In this document: positions 23,380-36,900 of the stretch, piece after piece
Position numbering within the stretch: the stretch's first letter is position 1
Layout of the letters: the number at the start of each line of letters is the position of its first letter
DNA from: Apostichopus japonicus
Lineage: Eukaryota; Echinodermata; Holothuroidea; Aspidochirotida; Stichopodidae
DNA length: 64,000 bases
Reading direction: 5' to 3'
NCBI RefSeq assembly: GCF_037975245.1
Contig: NC_092576.1
Coordinates: 41,482,611 to 41,546,610 of the forward strand
The notes under the pieces: model-generated
Database searches by the model: none
Told to the model about the DNA's origin: nothing
The model's input: the letters and a program-made list of their open reading frames with translations, nothing else
Translations under genes and position numbers: made by a program

Positions 23380-26300
23380 ACTGTACAGTAGCTATGCCTA
23401 GATTATTATAGACTGAAGTCACCATGCAAATGTAACTTACAAGTAGCCTGTATTGAATAAGAGATGCTATAACTGCTATAACTTTTCAAAAAGTTCTTGG
23501 AAGTCTTTACTCTCCAAAATATTCTCAGACATTCTAAACACCACTGTACTGTAAGATGTCTGAATATCCCAGTGAGGGTATCAATAAAAACAGTTAAAGG
23601 GTATAATACTAGAAAATCCAGCATTAAATTTGGGCCAATGCAGAATACCTTTAATCTAAGTCTCTCAAGTGATGCATTGTGTTTCAAGTGTCTTATTTAT
23701 AACTAGCCAAAATTTGTACAAAATAACAATGCCATGCATCCAAAAGGTTATTGAGTCAGTACATTTCCATAATGTAACTATCACAAAAGCTGAGTGCACC
23801 TAATTAAAAGTTAACATCCTCCAAAAATATATATAACACAAAAATTTGATAAAGCCTTCTATCCCCTCCCTTGCATATACTGTAAGTCATTTTGTTAAGT
23901 CTATTTAGATCCATAAGTAATACCATGTTGACTAAATGTGCAATATTCAGTGTTAAAGATCTGAGCTCTGTATTGGCCCAAAATATATTGGAGAGAAGTG
24001 TACAATAAAAATTGAAATAATGCACATCTACACTCTGACCATTTGATATTTATTTGATTGGCACTGTTAATGTTTTCTCAGACAAATTTGATGATCAACA
24101 TTCTCAATCTCAAGATGAATGACAACAGCACACTATCCAAGGGAATAACACTGTACGATGTAGCTGCCATGCAGTGAAAAAGTCAATGTTGGAACGGTTG
24201 CAATCATAGCTAGAGCACAGATGCCGTCTGGGACAGACTGATGTGGTGACCTACTGCATCATTGACAGCAAAATGGAAGATATTCTCTGAATTAACCAAA
24301 AAGTAAGTTAATATTCTGTAGGTTTGACATCGCATAAACTTGATACCATAGGACTCTATTATCTCAAATACGAGTAACATCTGAGGTAATTTATTCCAAA
24401 GTTATGGAATGAAGAAAGAAACAATCAGAAGGGATGGAAACTTTTGTATGATCTGGTTAATGTGGTGGTATCTTTTCCTCTATGTCCATAGTATTTAACT
24501 ACACTAGAGCTATATCCACTCTCTGGTTTTTAATCTTAAAGGTCAATGCAAGACAACACCAAATTGTCAGGCTAGGTCCACATAAAATGTACATGCATAT
24601 TTAAATTTTGAAATCTTTACAATTGGTAAAGCTTGAATGACTTGCAACTTTTAAAAGCACTTGCTATGGTAGGGAGCTGTTTCAGCTCCAATTGAATGCA
24701 TGGCTGCATAAATAAAATGTGTAATGTTGTATACAAGGCAAGATGAATCAAGAATTAATGGGCCCAAAATGGGATGGATAAACGAATTGAAATTTACAGT
24801 GAAAATAGTATATATGAAAGGTTGTGAGATGATTAAAATATTGGCTGAATTACAGGAGATTTAGTTTTGTAAAGCAGTTCATTGTTTTCTTCATTTGTAG
24901 AGTGTGAGGTCTATTCGGTAATCGCAAAACATTCCAAGCTATATTGCGCGTGCTATATTTGGGACCAAATCAGCATATCTTTAAGAGAAAGCTTTTCTTT
25001 TTGTACCAACAGATGGATAGATCTACAGGCTAATACAGCAAAGGATATGCTCTAATTAGAAATGCCAGGCAAGATTATCACACAGTTTACAGTGGGGTGA
25101 ATACAATCATCAACCAAGCTTTTCATCATGCTGTACACAGTGGTATACAGTAGCTCCTTGTTGGGCTTATCAATTAAAAGCTTGCACAGAAGCCGATGCC
25201 AAGCAAAGCAAAAGTATGTCCTGTAAATTGCGAAGTAGATTCACACATCTCATGTATATCCTCTGGGACACAGCACATCTTTCAATGGAGTTAGGAAGTT
25301 GCTGGGAATAGTTGTTGGATTGGCACAGTAATGTAGTAGCAGTAACAGAAAACTAACTAGTTCCAGGATATGTTACACTGTTACACCATATAAAAGATAG
25401 AGGAAATTAATATTATAAGCTTCAAGCAGACAGAACCAAGAGAATGCAGACCAGTCTTCATGGGAAGTCTTCTACATATTTAACTGTATAAATGGACTCA
25501 TTCTTTTGCAATGTACTTCTTGAAATATTTTAGTTTGGTGACATTGTGGCACTACATGTTTTTGTAAGTATTAGGGAACATTTGCAGCTGCTTGTCAAGA
25601 ACATGGAACTTGTTATACAACTGAAGTGGTCCTGATGCTTAAGTGTTGAGGTTACTGGATATTTTGCTGCCTTACCTTGCTTTAACTGTTCTTAAATGCA
25701 TTTCTCATGTTTTAAGATGTTTTAATTTTGTATTCCAAGCAAGATCAGCAAGCCATAGTACAGTAATTTTCAACAACCACCACACAGATACTTGTGCAGG
25801 ACTAAGGGTATTTGTTAAGCAGATTACTATTATAAAAATCTTTCAAACTTTTATCCCTCAAAATCTCCAAGGGTACACTGCATTGTTCCTGAACCTCAGT
25901 TTCACAATTCTACAAGTTGGGTTCAGGGGTTATGCTATGGGAAAAGTTTACAATGTTAGGCCTGACTTAATTACTGAAAGCTTGTGGTCTTTTATTACAC
26001 CAAGAACCAGTTTATTCTTTAAACAAAATTAAATTATTTCCCCTCAAAATTGAGGGGAGTGAATACAGCAAAGGCACATGCAACTAGCACCAATGTCATG
26101 GAAACCTAGTGCAGCCCAATGAAACATACTGTAAAACCACAACATTTGTAACTATAGGTATGAAATTGTGCAATCCAGGGGTATTGTGTATAATTTTGTC
26201 CCTCCAAGCATGGAAACTCCATGATATTGTGGTAATTTGCATTGGTTACGGTATTGGATACATGTGCCTATACTGGTAAGTCTAGATAAATACTTGAGGT

Positions 26301-27155
26301 ATAAGTTAGTTCCCAAAATGTTTCTCAAGTATGAGAGAGGTCAGTAAATTGAGGTAATGTAATAGTGCAAGTATCCTGGTTTATGTGAAATAAATCTTGT
26401 GGAAAATATAAACTGGGATTGAAAATACAATCAACTGCTTGAATATGATTGTACAATTTTTATTGTGTCTCGTCTTTTAATATCATGCTAATCTCCACTA
26501 CTGTATGTGTTTGGTAATAAGCCAGATTTCTGGGTAGAAGTTTAAAAAAGCAAATCGTCAACAATTTTTGATGAATTTTAAGCAATCACATTCACTGCCT
26601 CTATCTCTGTTTATGTTTTGAGTCAGCAACACAGTATACTGTACAGTAGTGTACAGACAGGGACACTTTCTGTTGTATTCCTGATCAATTGAAAATTGTT
26701 TGTTGTTTGTAGCAGTATTCCTCTGAGGAGTGAAAAAAAATAAACATACAGTGAACAGTTGCAACTGCGCATGCATTTATACATTACTTAAATAATGTTC
26801 TGATGAAATTCATGTAATATTCACTGTCGATTTTAGTTCAAAACTGCCAGTATACCATTAGTTCCTGAGCCATATTTTTTTTGCTTTAAAAATCTGGCTT
26901 TGAGTGTATAGTATTTTGTCAAAAACATAAAAGTGGAGGGGCTGCTTATCTTCATTCCCTGAACAGGCTTACCCAATTTGTTAACTATAATGGTAACATA
27001 TCAAAATGTCTGGGGACTTGCCACAGTGCTGACAATTTTCAAATATTTCCATGGTTCCACCAGGGATGTTAGAGATGGACAAACAACATTTGAGCTTTCT
27101 TTAACGTTTGTTTTGTGCCGACATTAATACTGTTTTTGGTCCAATACTAATACCT
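23380..27155. other. Long stretch without a supported gene
   Basis: Short open frames only (the longest, 25643-26032 on +, is 129 codons). They show no domain, no codon-like regularity and no convincing splice sites. This is probably intronic or old transposon sequence. Confidence 0.5.
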
Positions 27156-27156
27156 A

Positions 27157-28035
27157 AATAGGGTGACAGGACAAAATCCCCCAGACAAAGTCCCCCTAGG
27201 ACAAAATCCCCCAGAGCCAAAATCCCCCTAGACAAAATCCCCCTAGGACAAAATCCACCCAAGCCAAAATCTCCCCAAGCTATAAATAATCCCATCAATT
27301 CTTTACAAAAATGCGTCATCCCGGTCGCCGGTATCGTCATCCAGTACCGTCATCCGGTACCCTCACCAGTATTTCCATTGGTACTCTCAGTGGTTCCCGG
27401 ACCAGTACTCCGACCATACCCCGACCGGTACCTTAATAGTGAGCCTGACAGTTACCCCCACCGGTGCTCCTCCCTGACCAGTACCCTGGACTGTACCCCG
27501 GCCGGTACCTCGACCGGTATCCCAACTGGTATCCTGAAAGGCACCCTGACACATACTCTGACACGTACCCTTACTAGTACTGGTACAATAAACAGTAATT
27601 TGACCAGTACCTTGACCGGTCCCTTAAATGTCACAACATGGAGCTATATCCCATGGCCACACTAACAGGTAGCCTTGCAATTACCCTCAATGAACTCCGG
27701 ACCAGTCCCCTGACCAGTACCCTAACCAGTACACTGAGTGGAACCCTGACTGGTAGAGTGACCAGTATGATGACCGGTACCCTGACCAGTCACATGACCA
27801 GTACCTTGACCGGTACCCTCACAGGTACCCTAACAGGAGCCCTCACAGTTACACTCGCCAGTACCCTCACTAGTACCCTGACCAATCCCCTGAACGATAC
27901 CCTAACCATTGCAATGTCCCATGCCTTGACTGTCACACCTGGGCCATCGCTGGTTGTTGCAGGCAGGCTTTGTATGGGTCAGTGGGATATTGTCTGGGGG
28001 ATTTTGTCCGGGGGATTTTGTCCTAGAACCCCTAA
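27157..28035. mobile_element. Inverted-repeat element with minisatellite core
   Basis: The left arm (27160-27285) is built from tandem variants of GGACAAAATCCCCC. The right arm (27988-28030) holds the complement, GGGGGATTTTGTCC, twice. The outer CTAAATAGGG / CCCCTAAAT sequences also mirror each other. Between them, 27350-27930 is a degenerate 12-base minisatellite with the theme ACCAGTACCCTG and ACCGGTACC. It looks like a foldback-type non-autonomous element. The Thr-Leu-Thr-Gly-like open frame across it reflects the 12-base period and is not a gene. Confidence 0.65.
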
Positions 28036-28201
28036 ATATCACTCAAAACGGATAATGGTACCAGACGGTACCTGTACGTTGTCTGCTAGATTCATACGAT
28101 GTCAAAAGGCTAGAACATGCACTATAATACTGTTATCAGTCGCCAGTAGGTATATACCACACTCATCTCATATCAGTATTTGTTTCTAATGTCATAACAG
28201 G

Positions 28202-28528
28202 CAGTGGCGGAGCGTCCATACAGTCAGGCGGGGGGGGGGCGGACTCAAATGGGAAGCTGGCGCCCTTTTCAGCTATTCAACACTTTTTACTTATTCGCGA
28301 TGATTTACTTTTTTATTGCGCTCTCATCTACCTTTTGACATTTGTCACATTTTGTTGGCGATGACACCTATACCTAAAGGGTCATTTCCGGCGATATAGG
28401 GAGTATCTTTACTCAAAAGATTTCTGTACGCTCTGCGCCAACCTGTGGTGGCGCTCCGCTTAGATAAAGTCGAAAGCGCCCGTACAGACCTTTCGCCCCT
28501 CTGACCAATATCCCTAGCTCCGCCACTG
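28202..28528 (+). mobile_element. hAT-like non-autonomous element, copy 1
   Basis: Begins CAGTGGCGGAGC and ends with its exact complement GCTCCGCCACTG (12-base terminal inverted repeats). About 327 bases, with no coding capacity. Roughly 100 internal bases around 28378-28480 are almost identical to copy 2. It lacks some 40-50 bases present in copy 2. Confidence 0.75.
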
Positions 28529-28536
28529 GCTCCCAA

Positions 28537-30246
28537 TCTTCTTCCCCGTCAATCCGTCTAGTACCCCCCCCCCCCATTTCCCAACCGAACCTCGTATGTT
28601 AAAGGAATATCTAATGATTAGAGACACTTATTCTAATGTTAAATCAGCAAAGAGCAAGCAATAATGGTTTTATCACTAAGATTTTTTTTAATTTCTCAGT
28701 TACACCGTCATTTAACTTCCCACTCAATCTTACACTCCCTGATACTCTTCCATCCCAATGTAGGAAACTTCATCGTTACACGCAGCACGCAACGATCCTT
28801 GTTCTACTTAATTGATCCTTATTGAGTCTTTCAACTTAAAAGCATATTTTTTTCCAAATAGATTAGTGAAAGTTACACAGTTTAATAAATTAGAAGCATC
28901 TCCTTGTTAAAGAATTGTATTATCGGCGTATAGTCTTGCGATAAGCGTAACTTAGGTTTGAAAGAAATCAATGGGAGCAGGCAGTAATGATATTAACTTA
29001 CATATATATATATATATATATTTTCAAATCTCTTATTGAACGAATTATTAGCCCCCTGGTTACATCGTCATTTATCATCCCTCCCCCATCCTGCCCTACC
29101 CTTCTTCACCTCACACACTCCGCTCTATAGGGTTAAAAGAAATCAGCGAGAGCAGGCAGTAATGAAATTTACTTACATTAATGAATTTTTTAAATCTCAT
29201 TTAGGACAAATTATTAGGTCCCCTGGTAACATCATTTACCCCCCCCCCCATTCTCCCCTTCCCTTCCTTACAATCACCGCTTCTCTTACACCTAATATAT
29301 GAGATATCCTCGCAAAGCGTGATGAACTAGGTCCCTCATTTATCTAATGCGTGGAAGGAACTCGAAACTTTCTTTCTTATCCGCCTATTCCAAGCTTTCT
29401 CCAAGAAAGAGTTACAGTACCTATTACCCAGATTTTTAAAAATAGCCTCCCTCCTCATAAAACGTGATGATCTATGTCTCTCATTAATCTAAAGCATGGA
29501 TGAACTACCAACTTTAAGCATATTACAAAGTTTTTCCACAAAAGAGCTACGGAACCTACTACACACAAATTATGTAAATATCACTAAACGGCATCCGTAG
29601 GGACATCGTTTTTTGGTCCACATTTGAGTTTCCATCATATCTTTGTTCTGCTTTTCATACATATCTTTTATTGTGATTGTTATGATAACCACATCTAAGG
29701 ACTTTTGAGTCGTATTATTATATCCAGTGGAATTGTCTCGCTGAGATATAAAAGGATGAATTTTCCGTACGTTTTCACGGTAGGCCCCTCTGTTCAAGGT
29801 CAATGCACGACTATAACATTAGGTCCACTAAGTGCGGATATTGGTCTCCATTTGCCACTATTGCAGTAAACCCAAACGAGCAACGTGTCTACGGTGTCTC
29901 TTAAAAGACAATATTATTAACAAATTCGAAAAGAATTTTTAATCTCTTTGGTGTCATTTTAAAAGTATTTCTGATAACATTACATACAGAATTCTTTTAT
30001 ATGAGAAAGGTACATATGAGAAACATGACAATGACCGTGATAAAACCAATTTCAAGATTACTAGCGATCAATTCGCTCAATTTGTTTCAAAAAATGATTG
30101 AAAAGTGATATGAATTCCTCCTCATTCATTCTTTTTATTTGAGCATGTTGAACGCTTGTGATAACATGTCATTACGAATCATTGCAGACGCTCACCCAAA
30201 CCGTTAAAAAATACCCTCCCTCTCCCCCCTTCTCTTCCTACACTGA
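28537..30246. other. Spacer between the two hAT-like copies, internally repetitive
   Basis: Contains at least three related blocks (about 28655-28735, 28972-29085 and 29142-29240). They share AGCAGGCAGTAATGA, a TTAACGT-free ACTTACAT stretch, and CCTGGTTACATCGTCATTTA-like text followed by poly-C. A second pair of blocks occurs at 29308 and 29452 (AAAGCGTGATGAAC / AAACGTGATGATC). No gene is seen. The repetition suggests that this too is transposon-derived. Confidence 0.5.
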
Positions 30247-30254
30247 GCTCCCAA

Positions 30255-30630
30255 CAGTGGCGGAGCGTCAATACAGTCAGGGGGCGGATGCCCCCCCCCC
30301 CTCAACGGACTAATATGGACTGCTGGCGCCCTTTTCAGCTATTGATCACTTCTTTTACTTATTCGCGAGTATTGACTTTTTTATGGCGCTCTCATCTACC
30401 TATTGACATTTGTCACATTTTGTTGGCGATGACACCTATTTATTCTTCGTTTATCTGCAAATTAGCAAGGCCCGGAAAGGGTCATTTCCGGCCATATAGG
30501 GAGTATCTTTACTCAAAAGATTTCTGTACGCTCTGCGCCAACCTGTGGTGGCGCTCCGCTTAGATAAAGTCGAAAGCGCCCATACAGACCATTCTCACCC
30601 CCTCTTACCAATACCCCTAGCTCCGCCACG
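30255..30630 (+). mobile_element. hAT-like non-autonomous element, copy 2
   Basis: Begins CAGTGGCGGAGC and ends CTCCGCCACG, missing one base relative to the canonical end. 376 bases. It carries the same internal GTCATTTCCGG ... GATAAAGTCGAAAGCGCC core as copy 1. Confidence 0.75.
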
Positions 30631-30826
30631 ATAACAGGAGTGACTTTCCATATGTTATTGGTAGGAAATTGCAGGAATTATTGGAATCCTCAATGAAAAC
30701 TATACGTAGGTAGTCTTGTTTGCGTGGGATTGAGTTGTGTAGGTGTTACACAAAAATGTAGATATGCTTTCTTTATTCTTGTGGAAAGCCGCTTTCACTT
30801 TGATATCAGATAAACCTGTGGTACAT

Positions 30827-30960
30827 GCAGTGACGTAGCCAGGATTGTTCCAGTGGAGGGGGTGGGCGCTTGGGGGGGGGGCTTGAACAATTCCTGGGAG
30901 GGCGTCTTGTTACTACCTGAGTGGAGTGCCACCATATGGGTTGGCGCTCAGCATACGGGA
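30827..30960. mobile_element. Transposon end fragment
   Basis: CAGTGACGTAGCCAGGATT at 30829 is the kind of terminus found on many hAT-type elements in animals, followed by a G-rich stretch. No matching opposite end was located nearby, so only a relic is claimed. Confidence 0.35.
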
Positions 30961-30999
30961 AATTTTCAGCTATAAAGACCTCCTAGAACGTTGGAAATA

Positions 31000-33900
31000 A
31001 CACTTCCCAGGCCTTGTAAGCTGCTCTAAAGTTTCACAGCATCCTTTATTTTGAGATCCCCATGTCTTGACATGGTTATCAAATAATTTAGAGAAATAGA
31101 AGAAAAAAGACAATCTGGTAAGTTGCTTTGAAATATCATGACATATCTCGGCCTATGCGCTATGTCACGTCAGGTTTTTCGGCAACTATAGCCTACTGCC
31201 GGTCCGCGGTCGAAGGGTCGTTCATGAGTGGTCATCATGGAGATTCGATACCATGCAGACCAATGAATGATATATTTTTCGCACAGTCTTGCAAGGTTTA
31301 AAGAAATGGCTCCTTACATAGTTGGCATGATTCAAACTCATCCAGTGCAAATTCATCCAGATGCAAATTCATCAATATAATTGGTCGAGAACTTGCTAGA
31401 ACAGTAAGCTGTCTGAATTAGCATCTTCAGATCAAATATGGGTTTGCTGAGTTAGGGAGCAATATGTTCGAAGTACAAGGACCAACCAATGAACACATTT
31501 TTAACATAAGAGGCAGAGATAAGACACTTTAGCAGAAATCATTATGTCTTCTTTCTGTTTATTACTGATAAATGCAAATATTTTCATTAAAAATCAATAT
31601 GAAATTTCATGTTACTTTCAGAAATATATAAACAAAGCAACTTCAACAACTTCAGCTCATTCACATTCATGCTATCAGCTAGAAAATTCACCATGAGGCA
31701 CATTTTCTATGAGGCATTGATGTGAATACCACTGACATAACTTGTGCTATTCAAATGGATAAAGGGCTTGGTCAAGTCATGAATAAGGCTCTGCCCCATA
31801 TATTGCACATGTACAAAAAGGGTTACTGCTGTACATGCAATACTTTTTTGATGGGGGGAGAGGGGGCGGGGAGATGTGGTAACATGTTGAAAAGACCACA
31901 TCTTTTAATTTGTCATTTTTCTTTTGAACATATGCAAATGCTAGAAATGAAAGCACTTGGAAATTTCTTAAAGAGATAGGCAGCTGTTGCCCTTGCACTG
32001 CTTTGAAGTCTGCACCACTGTAAATATTGTTGAAGGAGTGGAGTTCTGCGAATCTTTTGATAGTCAAGTAATAAATTTTTCTTTCACTGTTTGTTAAACA
32101 GCTCCTAGCAGTAATATGCATTTGCACGACATTGTATCTGAGGTTCATTATGTAACCGGTGTTTTCTACATACAGTCCAATTAAAAACCAATGTTAAACT
32201 TGTTCACCTGCAATGGTCTAAATTCAGAAAGTACATCAATATCATAACTCTTTTGCATGTTGTATAACGGTACTGAATTTGAAGTGGATTATATTTATCA
32301 ATGAATATAGCAATGTTTTGGGTAAAAGCAATTAAAGCATCCACTTGAACTTCATGTTTTCCTTGCATTGTTTGCTACTTCCTCCTATCTAGTTTCGAAA
32401 GGGACATATAGAAAAATGCTCAATACCTCAAACAACATTATTTAACCTTGTTTCCCACAAAAAATGTTCTGTCCCAGTTTCTGTAAACTACTCGGGATAA
32501 ATGGAGGGGTGGGGGGGGGGGGAAGGTGTTGGACAGGTTGGGAAACTAAATATTTGACAGATGTTGTATTTGACAATAAAATTCACCTTCCAAGGAAGTA
32601 ATACAGTTCTTTAAGTGGCATTTTATGAAGGACCTACAGTATGTAACGATAGCAGAATTGGTTATTGCCTCCTGCTGAAATGTCCAATAAAGACTTGCAG
32701 TATTGGAATGTTCATCAGATTCCTCATTTATAGAAACATCTGTGTTTATTGAAACTTTCCTAGGATGTTGCCAACAAGATGCAGTTGAAGTCTACTGTAC
32801 CTTGTTGTCAAAGGTGGAGCTCACAAAAAGTCCTATCAACTAGTCTTATTCAAGCAGTGGCAACATATGGGAAAAAAAGAAAAGCAAAATATGGTACAAT
32901 TTTGTTAATATTATTTTGAACTATTTATCCCAACACCCTATCCTCCTTTTAAGACTTTTGCAAGCTTGTAAACCAGTTACAGCACTCATGCAACATGATA
33001 TGACAACGGTTCATTGCCAGAACATGAAACTAGCAATTTGGAGTAAATTTGTTAAAAGAATGATGAAGTTAATACACTGAAATATTGAATGGGGCTCAAA
33101 AGAGCTTAAGAAGTCTTTTGAGGTACATTACTTGTTCTGATAAATATATTAATTGCCCTAAGATTCAGCTATTAAAGCAGCTACTAGTCAGATACTAGAT
33201 AGTATGGGATCATGAAGGTTTTCAGATTTTACCTATATTGGCCTCAAATAACCTTTGACTTGGCTAAGAGCTCAGCACATGATACACCTGCATACAAACT
33301 TCCATTCATCATTCCAATATTGAACTATCATGTTAACATGGCTTTCAGATTCAGATATCTAGTTATCTCACATGGGCTTCTGCTATACTGTTTATAGAAT
33401 AGTACTCAATGTCAGAAACCTATATGCACTACATATGACTACCAACTTTTCCTTGTTGAGTTAGATGCTCTATGTTACTCTACTGACCTTGAGTAGCCTT
33501 GACCCTCAATGAAGCCAACACCTACTGAAAATTCCAGTATAAATATAAAATTAATGAAATGATTCAGAAAATACTTTAACAGAAAGGAAAACTATTATAA
33601 ACACTTCTGTTCATACTGACCTCAGCGTAAACAATTTAGAGACCAAGAACATATGGTATAATAACTACTAGCTAACATTTCTTCCTTCTACTCTGCAATT
33701 TTGAGAGAACAATAAGCAAAATTGATACTGGCAAATGTAACATGGCAACAATCACAATAATTCACAAATGATGATGACATCAGAAAAAGTAGCAACCATG
33801 ACAATGATGATGATTTGAAAATCTTAATGAGCAATCCTAAATGTAACTAGAAATTCACTTTTAGTAGAGCAGGGTTCTCTCAAGCACGTTCTAACCTGGC

Positions 33901-36900
33901 GGTGGTCGTGGTTTGAATATGATTTTACCTCTCCCTGCATGGTTTGAAAGTTGAGCACCCGGGCTGAACATTTATGAACCAGGAAAAGCTTGCTGCCACT
34001 TATCTGGTCCGAAAAAATTAAAGCATGAGGTAAATTTCCTCCTGGGTGCATAATTATCATAACAGTTCAAGAATTTTTACCACAGGTGATGATCTTTGGT
34101 ATCTGGAGTCGGCTCGGACTTGAGGGGTCTTGTATTTGGCTCAGACAAGATGGACTCGGACTTGGATCGGGCTCTGGGTAATTGGACTCGACTACAGCTC
34201 TGCCATAAATATAAAGAGATAATGGATTGTTAATAATTTATGATATAGTGTTGTGAAGTTAGACACTTAGAGAGTACTCCTAAATGTAATGGATAGCATT
34301 AAACTCTTCGTTTCACTAACAAAAGGATTCTCAAATACAGTACTAGCAACATTACAACTAGAATAGTTGATTACCAATACGCTGCAGTGAAGTAAAGGAG
34401 TTTAATAAAGAGCATCCCTCAATGTAATGACTAGGATGAAACTCTTAGTTTCACTAACAAAAGTATACCACATGCAGTACCAACATGGGGGGAGGATGCC
34501 CATTACATTGAGGGTCCACTAGACTTAAGGTTTGCTAGACCCAACATCCCCATTGTGGGAAGCATTATTGAGCATCTAGTTAGCATTAATTGGGTAACTG
34601 AAGTATGAAAAGACCTTGGTGTCTCCCCTCCCAGCAGTATAACAACTGGAATAATGGATTGGTGAAACAATGTTTTATTTGATACAGTGAAGTAAGGGAG
34701 TTACATGAGTAATAGTTAATGCAATGAATATGATTAAAATCTTTGTTTTACTAACGAAAATTATTCTCAAATACAGCAACATAAGAATTTGTATAAATGG
34801 ATTATTAATAATGAATTTTATGATGCTGTAAAGGAAGAAAATTCATTAACAAATTTTAATTTGTTTGCTGCATGTCATATACCTGTCCAGAAACTAAAAA
34901 GAAAAATTCAAACTCATAGAATGCACCGTACCTGGCTCCAAGCAATGACATATAAATCTAGTCCTCATTATATCTACAGAAGTTGTTTGTCCAATTTTAA
35001 TCGAAAGCCTTTCCTTTCATTGAAAATTTTGATCTTCAGTAAAAATATTCTTCTGTCTGCAGATTTTATTGATGACAGTACTTCCTTCTCTTGTGGAGAA
35101 ATTCCATCAGCTCTCGTTAACCTACAATGAACCAAAACAACATTTCAATCATATGTCAAAGTTTCACTGAAGTACATTCCATGTAAATATTTTTTTAAAG
35201 CCTCACATTTTGATATTGACATTGTTGCAAAAGGTACAAATAAACACATCACAATCAAGGTTAAAATGTGATGGTGTGTTAACACCTCAAGTCTTTGCTT
35301 CACAATCCTACCTACAATTCATTCCAGCCTGCCAGATGGCAGATTTACAGTACATTTGGTTTTCAAAGACTACACATAAAGTCATTTCAATTCGGATAAC
35401 ATTCTATGATGGTGGAAGTAGCAAAGTAAACCAAAAGGTTTGGCAGTGGACTTGGTGGGAAGTGGAAAGTCTTTCTTACATTACTTTGTTAGCCGTTGCC
35501 TTAGATCGTTTACAGTTTTTGAAAATAAACAGCAAATTTTCATCATCTTTGTTCGTGTTGAAACTTAGTACAGTAAATTTATATTATGTATAGTGTGTGT
35601 TGATCAGACTTAGATGATATTAAAGGGAAGACTTTAGAAAACTAACTTCAGGTCATAGGGATTTAAAATATATCTCACAGTCAATACAGTACTTACTGAA
35701 TATTAAAGACAACTGGGATGTTTGCAATATATGCTTGTGGGAGCTCCTTATTTCCATATAAGCCATTTCTCTCTGCATCCCATGGTCAGCATGAACCAGC
35801 AGCTCAAAGTTACAGTATTTTGATATCCTGTGTCGACCTTGAAATTGCAGCCCTGTACTTCTTGCAATAAAGTGGAGCATATCTGCTGTGGTGTTCTCAT
35901 TCTGCATTCATGCATTCATCAAATTGTGCCAAATTTGAGCCATCTTTTCTGACAAGAGAATGAACATAAATAAGTCCAGATAATTGTTTCATAAATTGCA
36001 AGTGGAAGTCTTGACAGTGCAGTTCTCTATTTGATGTCATTACTTAGTGTACATGTTGTCCAATATTCATGTCAGTTTAGTTAATTTAGCTATCACTTTT
36101 TTCATGGAAACCGCATATGCAACAATTGAGAAAAATGCCACACTACTAAGTTTGAATATTGATCTATTATTTGGTATGTAAGTTGTACCCAGGAATTTAG
36201 CATGCAATCACTTCAAGAGATTGACTGAGTATTCATGCATGGTTCAATGCCTCATCCCACATGCAGTTCATTTACTAAAAAAATGCATGCACCCTAGACT
36301 ATGTATACCGGTACATTTAGTCCCTCAACGTATCATTTGGGGTTTAAGCTCAGGACTACTCGTGTACACAGACTTTGGCATTATGACTGAGTTAATTTTT
36401 AATGTTTGGTTTCAATGATGTTGAAACTTTCCACTCACGATGGCATATGTGTGCGTGTGCATTGGTAGGAGTACTGTGTTTGTGATCCTAGATTGTAAAC
36501 ACAGTTTCTCATGACAGTAAGCTTTATTGGACAGATCTCATAGTTGGTACAGTATGTATGTATAGATGCATCACAAGTACAAGAAGCCTATTGTTTTTGG
36601 TGAAGGTCAAAGGTAATTTAGGTAAAAATGGTCAAATTGTGAAAACTCAATTTGAAGCATGGATAGATCTATTTATTGGTATGTCTAGGCCAGTGATTTG
36701 GTCAACAGGGCAAACTTGTGAAAACCTTATTTAAACCATGCGTCTCAAAGCAGGGTACACTAGCTTGCAGAGATATATAATGTTTAGTATCATGTTATAT
36801 CGCTACAGAAGGCTTTCAGTGGTCTTTTTAGATCCCCAACTGTCACTTTGAAAATGTTGTTTATCACAGTTCTCAATAGTTTTTTGCTGTATATTATTAA

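Larger units (their letters stand above)
28194..30638. mobile_element. Composite of two hAT-like elements with nested 8-bp duplications
   Basis: Two copies of one small element (28202-28528 and 30255-30630, same orientation) bracket 1.7 kb. The outermost 8 bases are identical (ATAACAGG at 28194-28201 and 30631-30638). The innermost 8 bases are also identical (GCTCCCAA at 28529-28536 and 30247-30254). The order is therefore A-[copy]-B-spacer-B-[copy]-A. An outer 8-bp target-site duplication means the whole 2.4 kb unit probably jumped as one composite, using the outer ends. Eight-base duplications are characteristic of the hAT superfamily. Confidence 0.7.

Noticed and set aside
25643-26032. 129-codon + strand frame as a gene
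   Set aside because: No domain, no splice context and random composition in a gene-poor interval.
27378-28189. Thr/Leu-rich open frames of 95 and 183 codons
   Set aside because: They follow the 12-base period of the minisatellite. The codon pattern is the repeat itself.
31777-32148. 123-codon minus-strand frame as a gene
   Set aside because: No recognisable motif. It runs through a G-homopolymer-derived Pro run.
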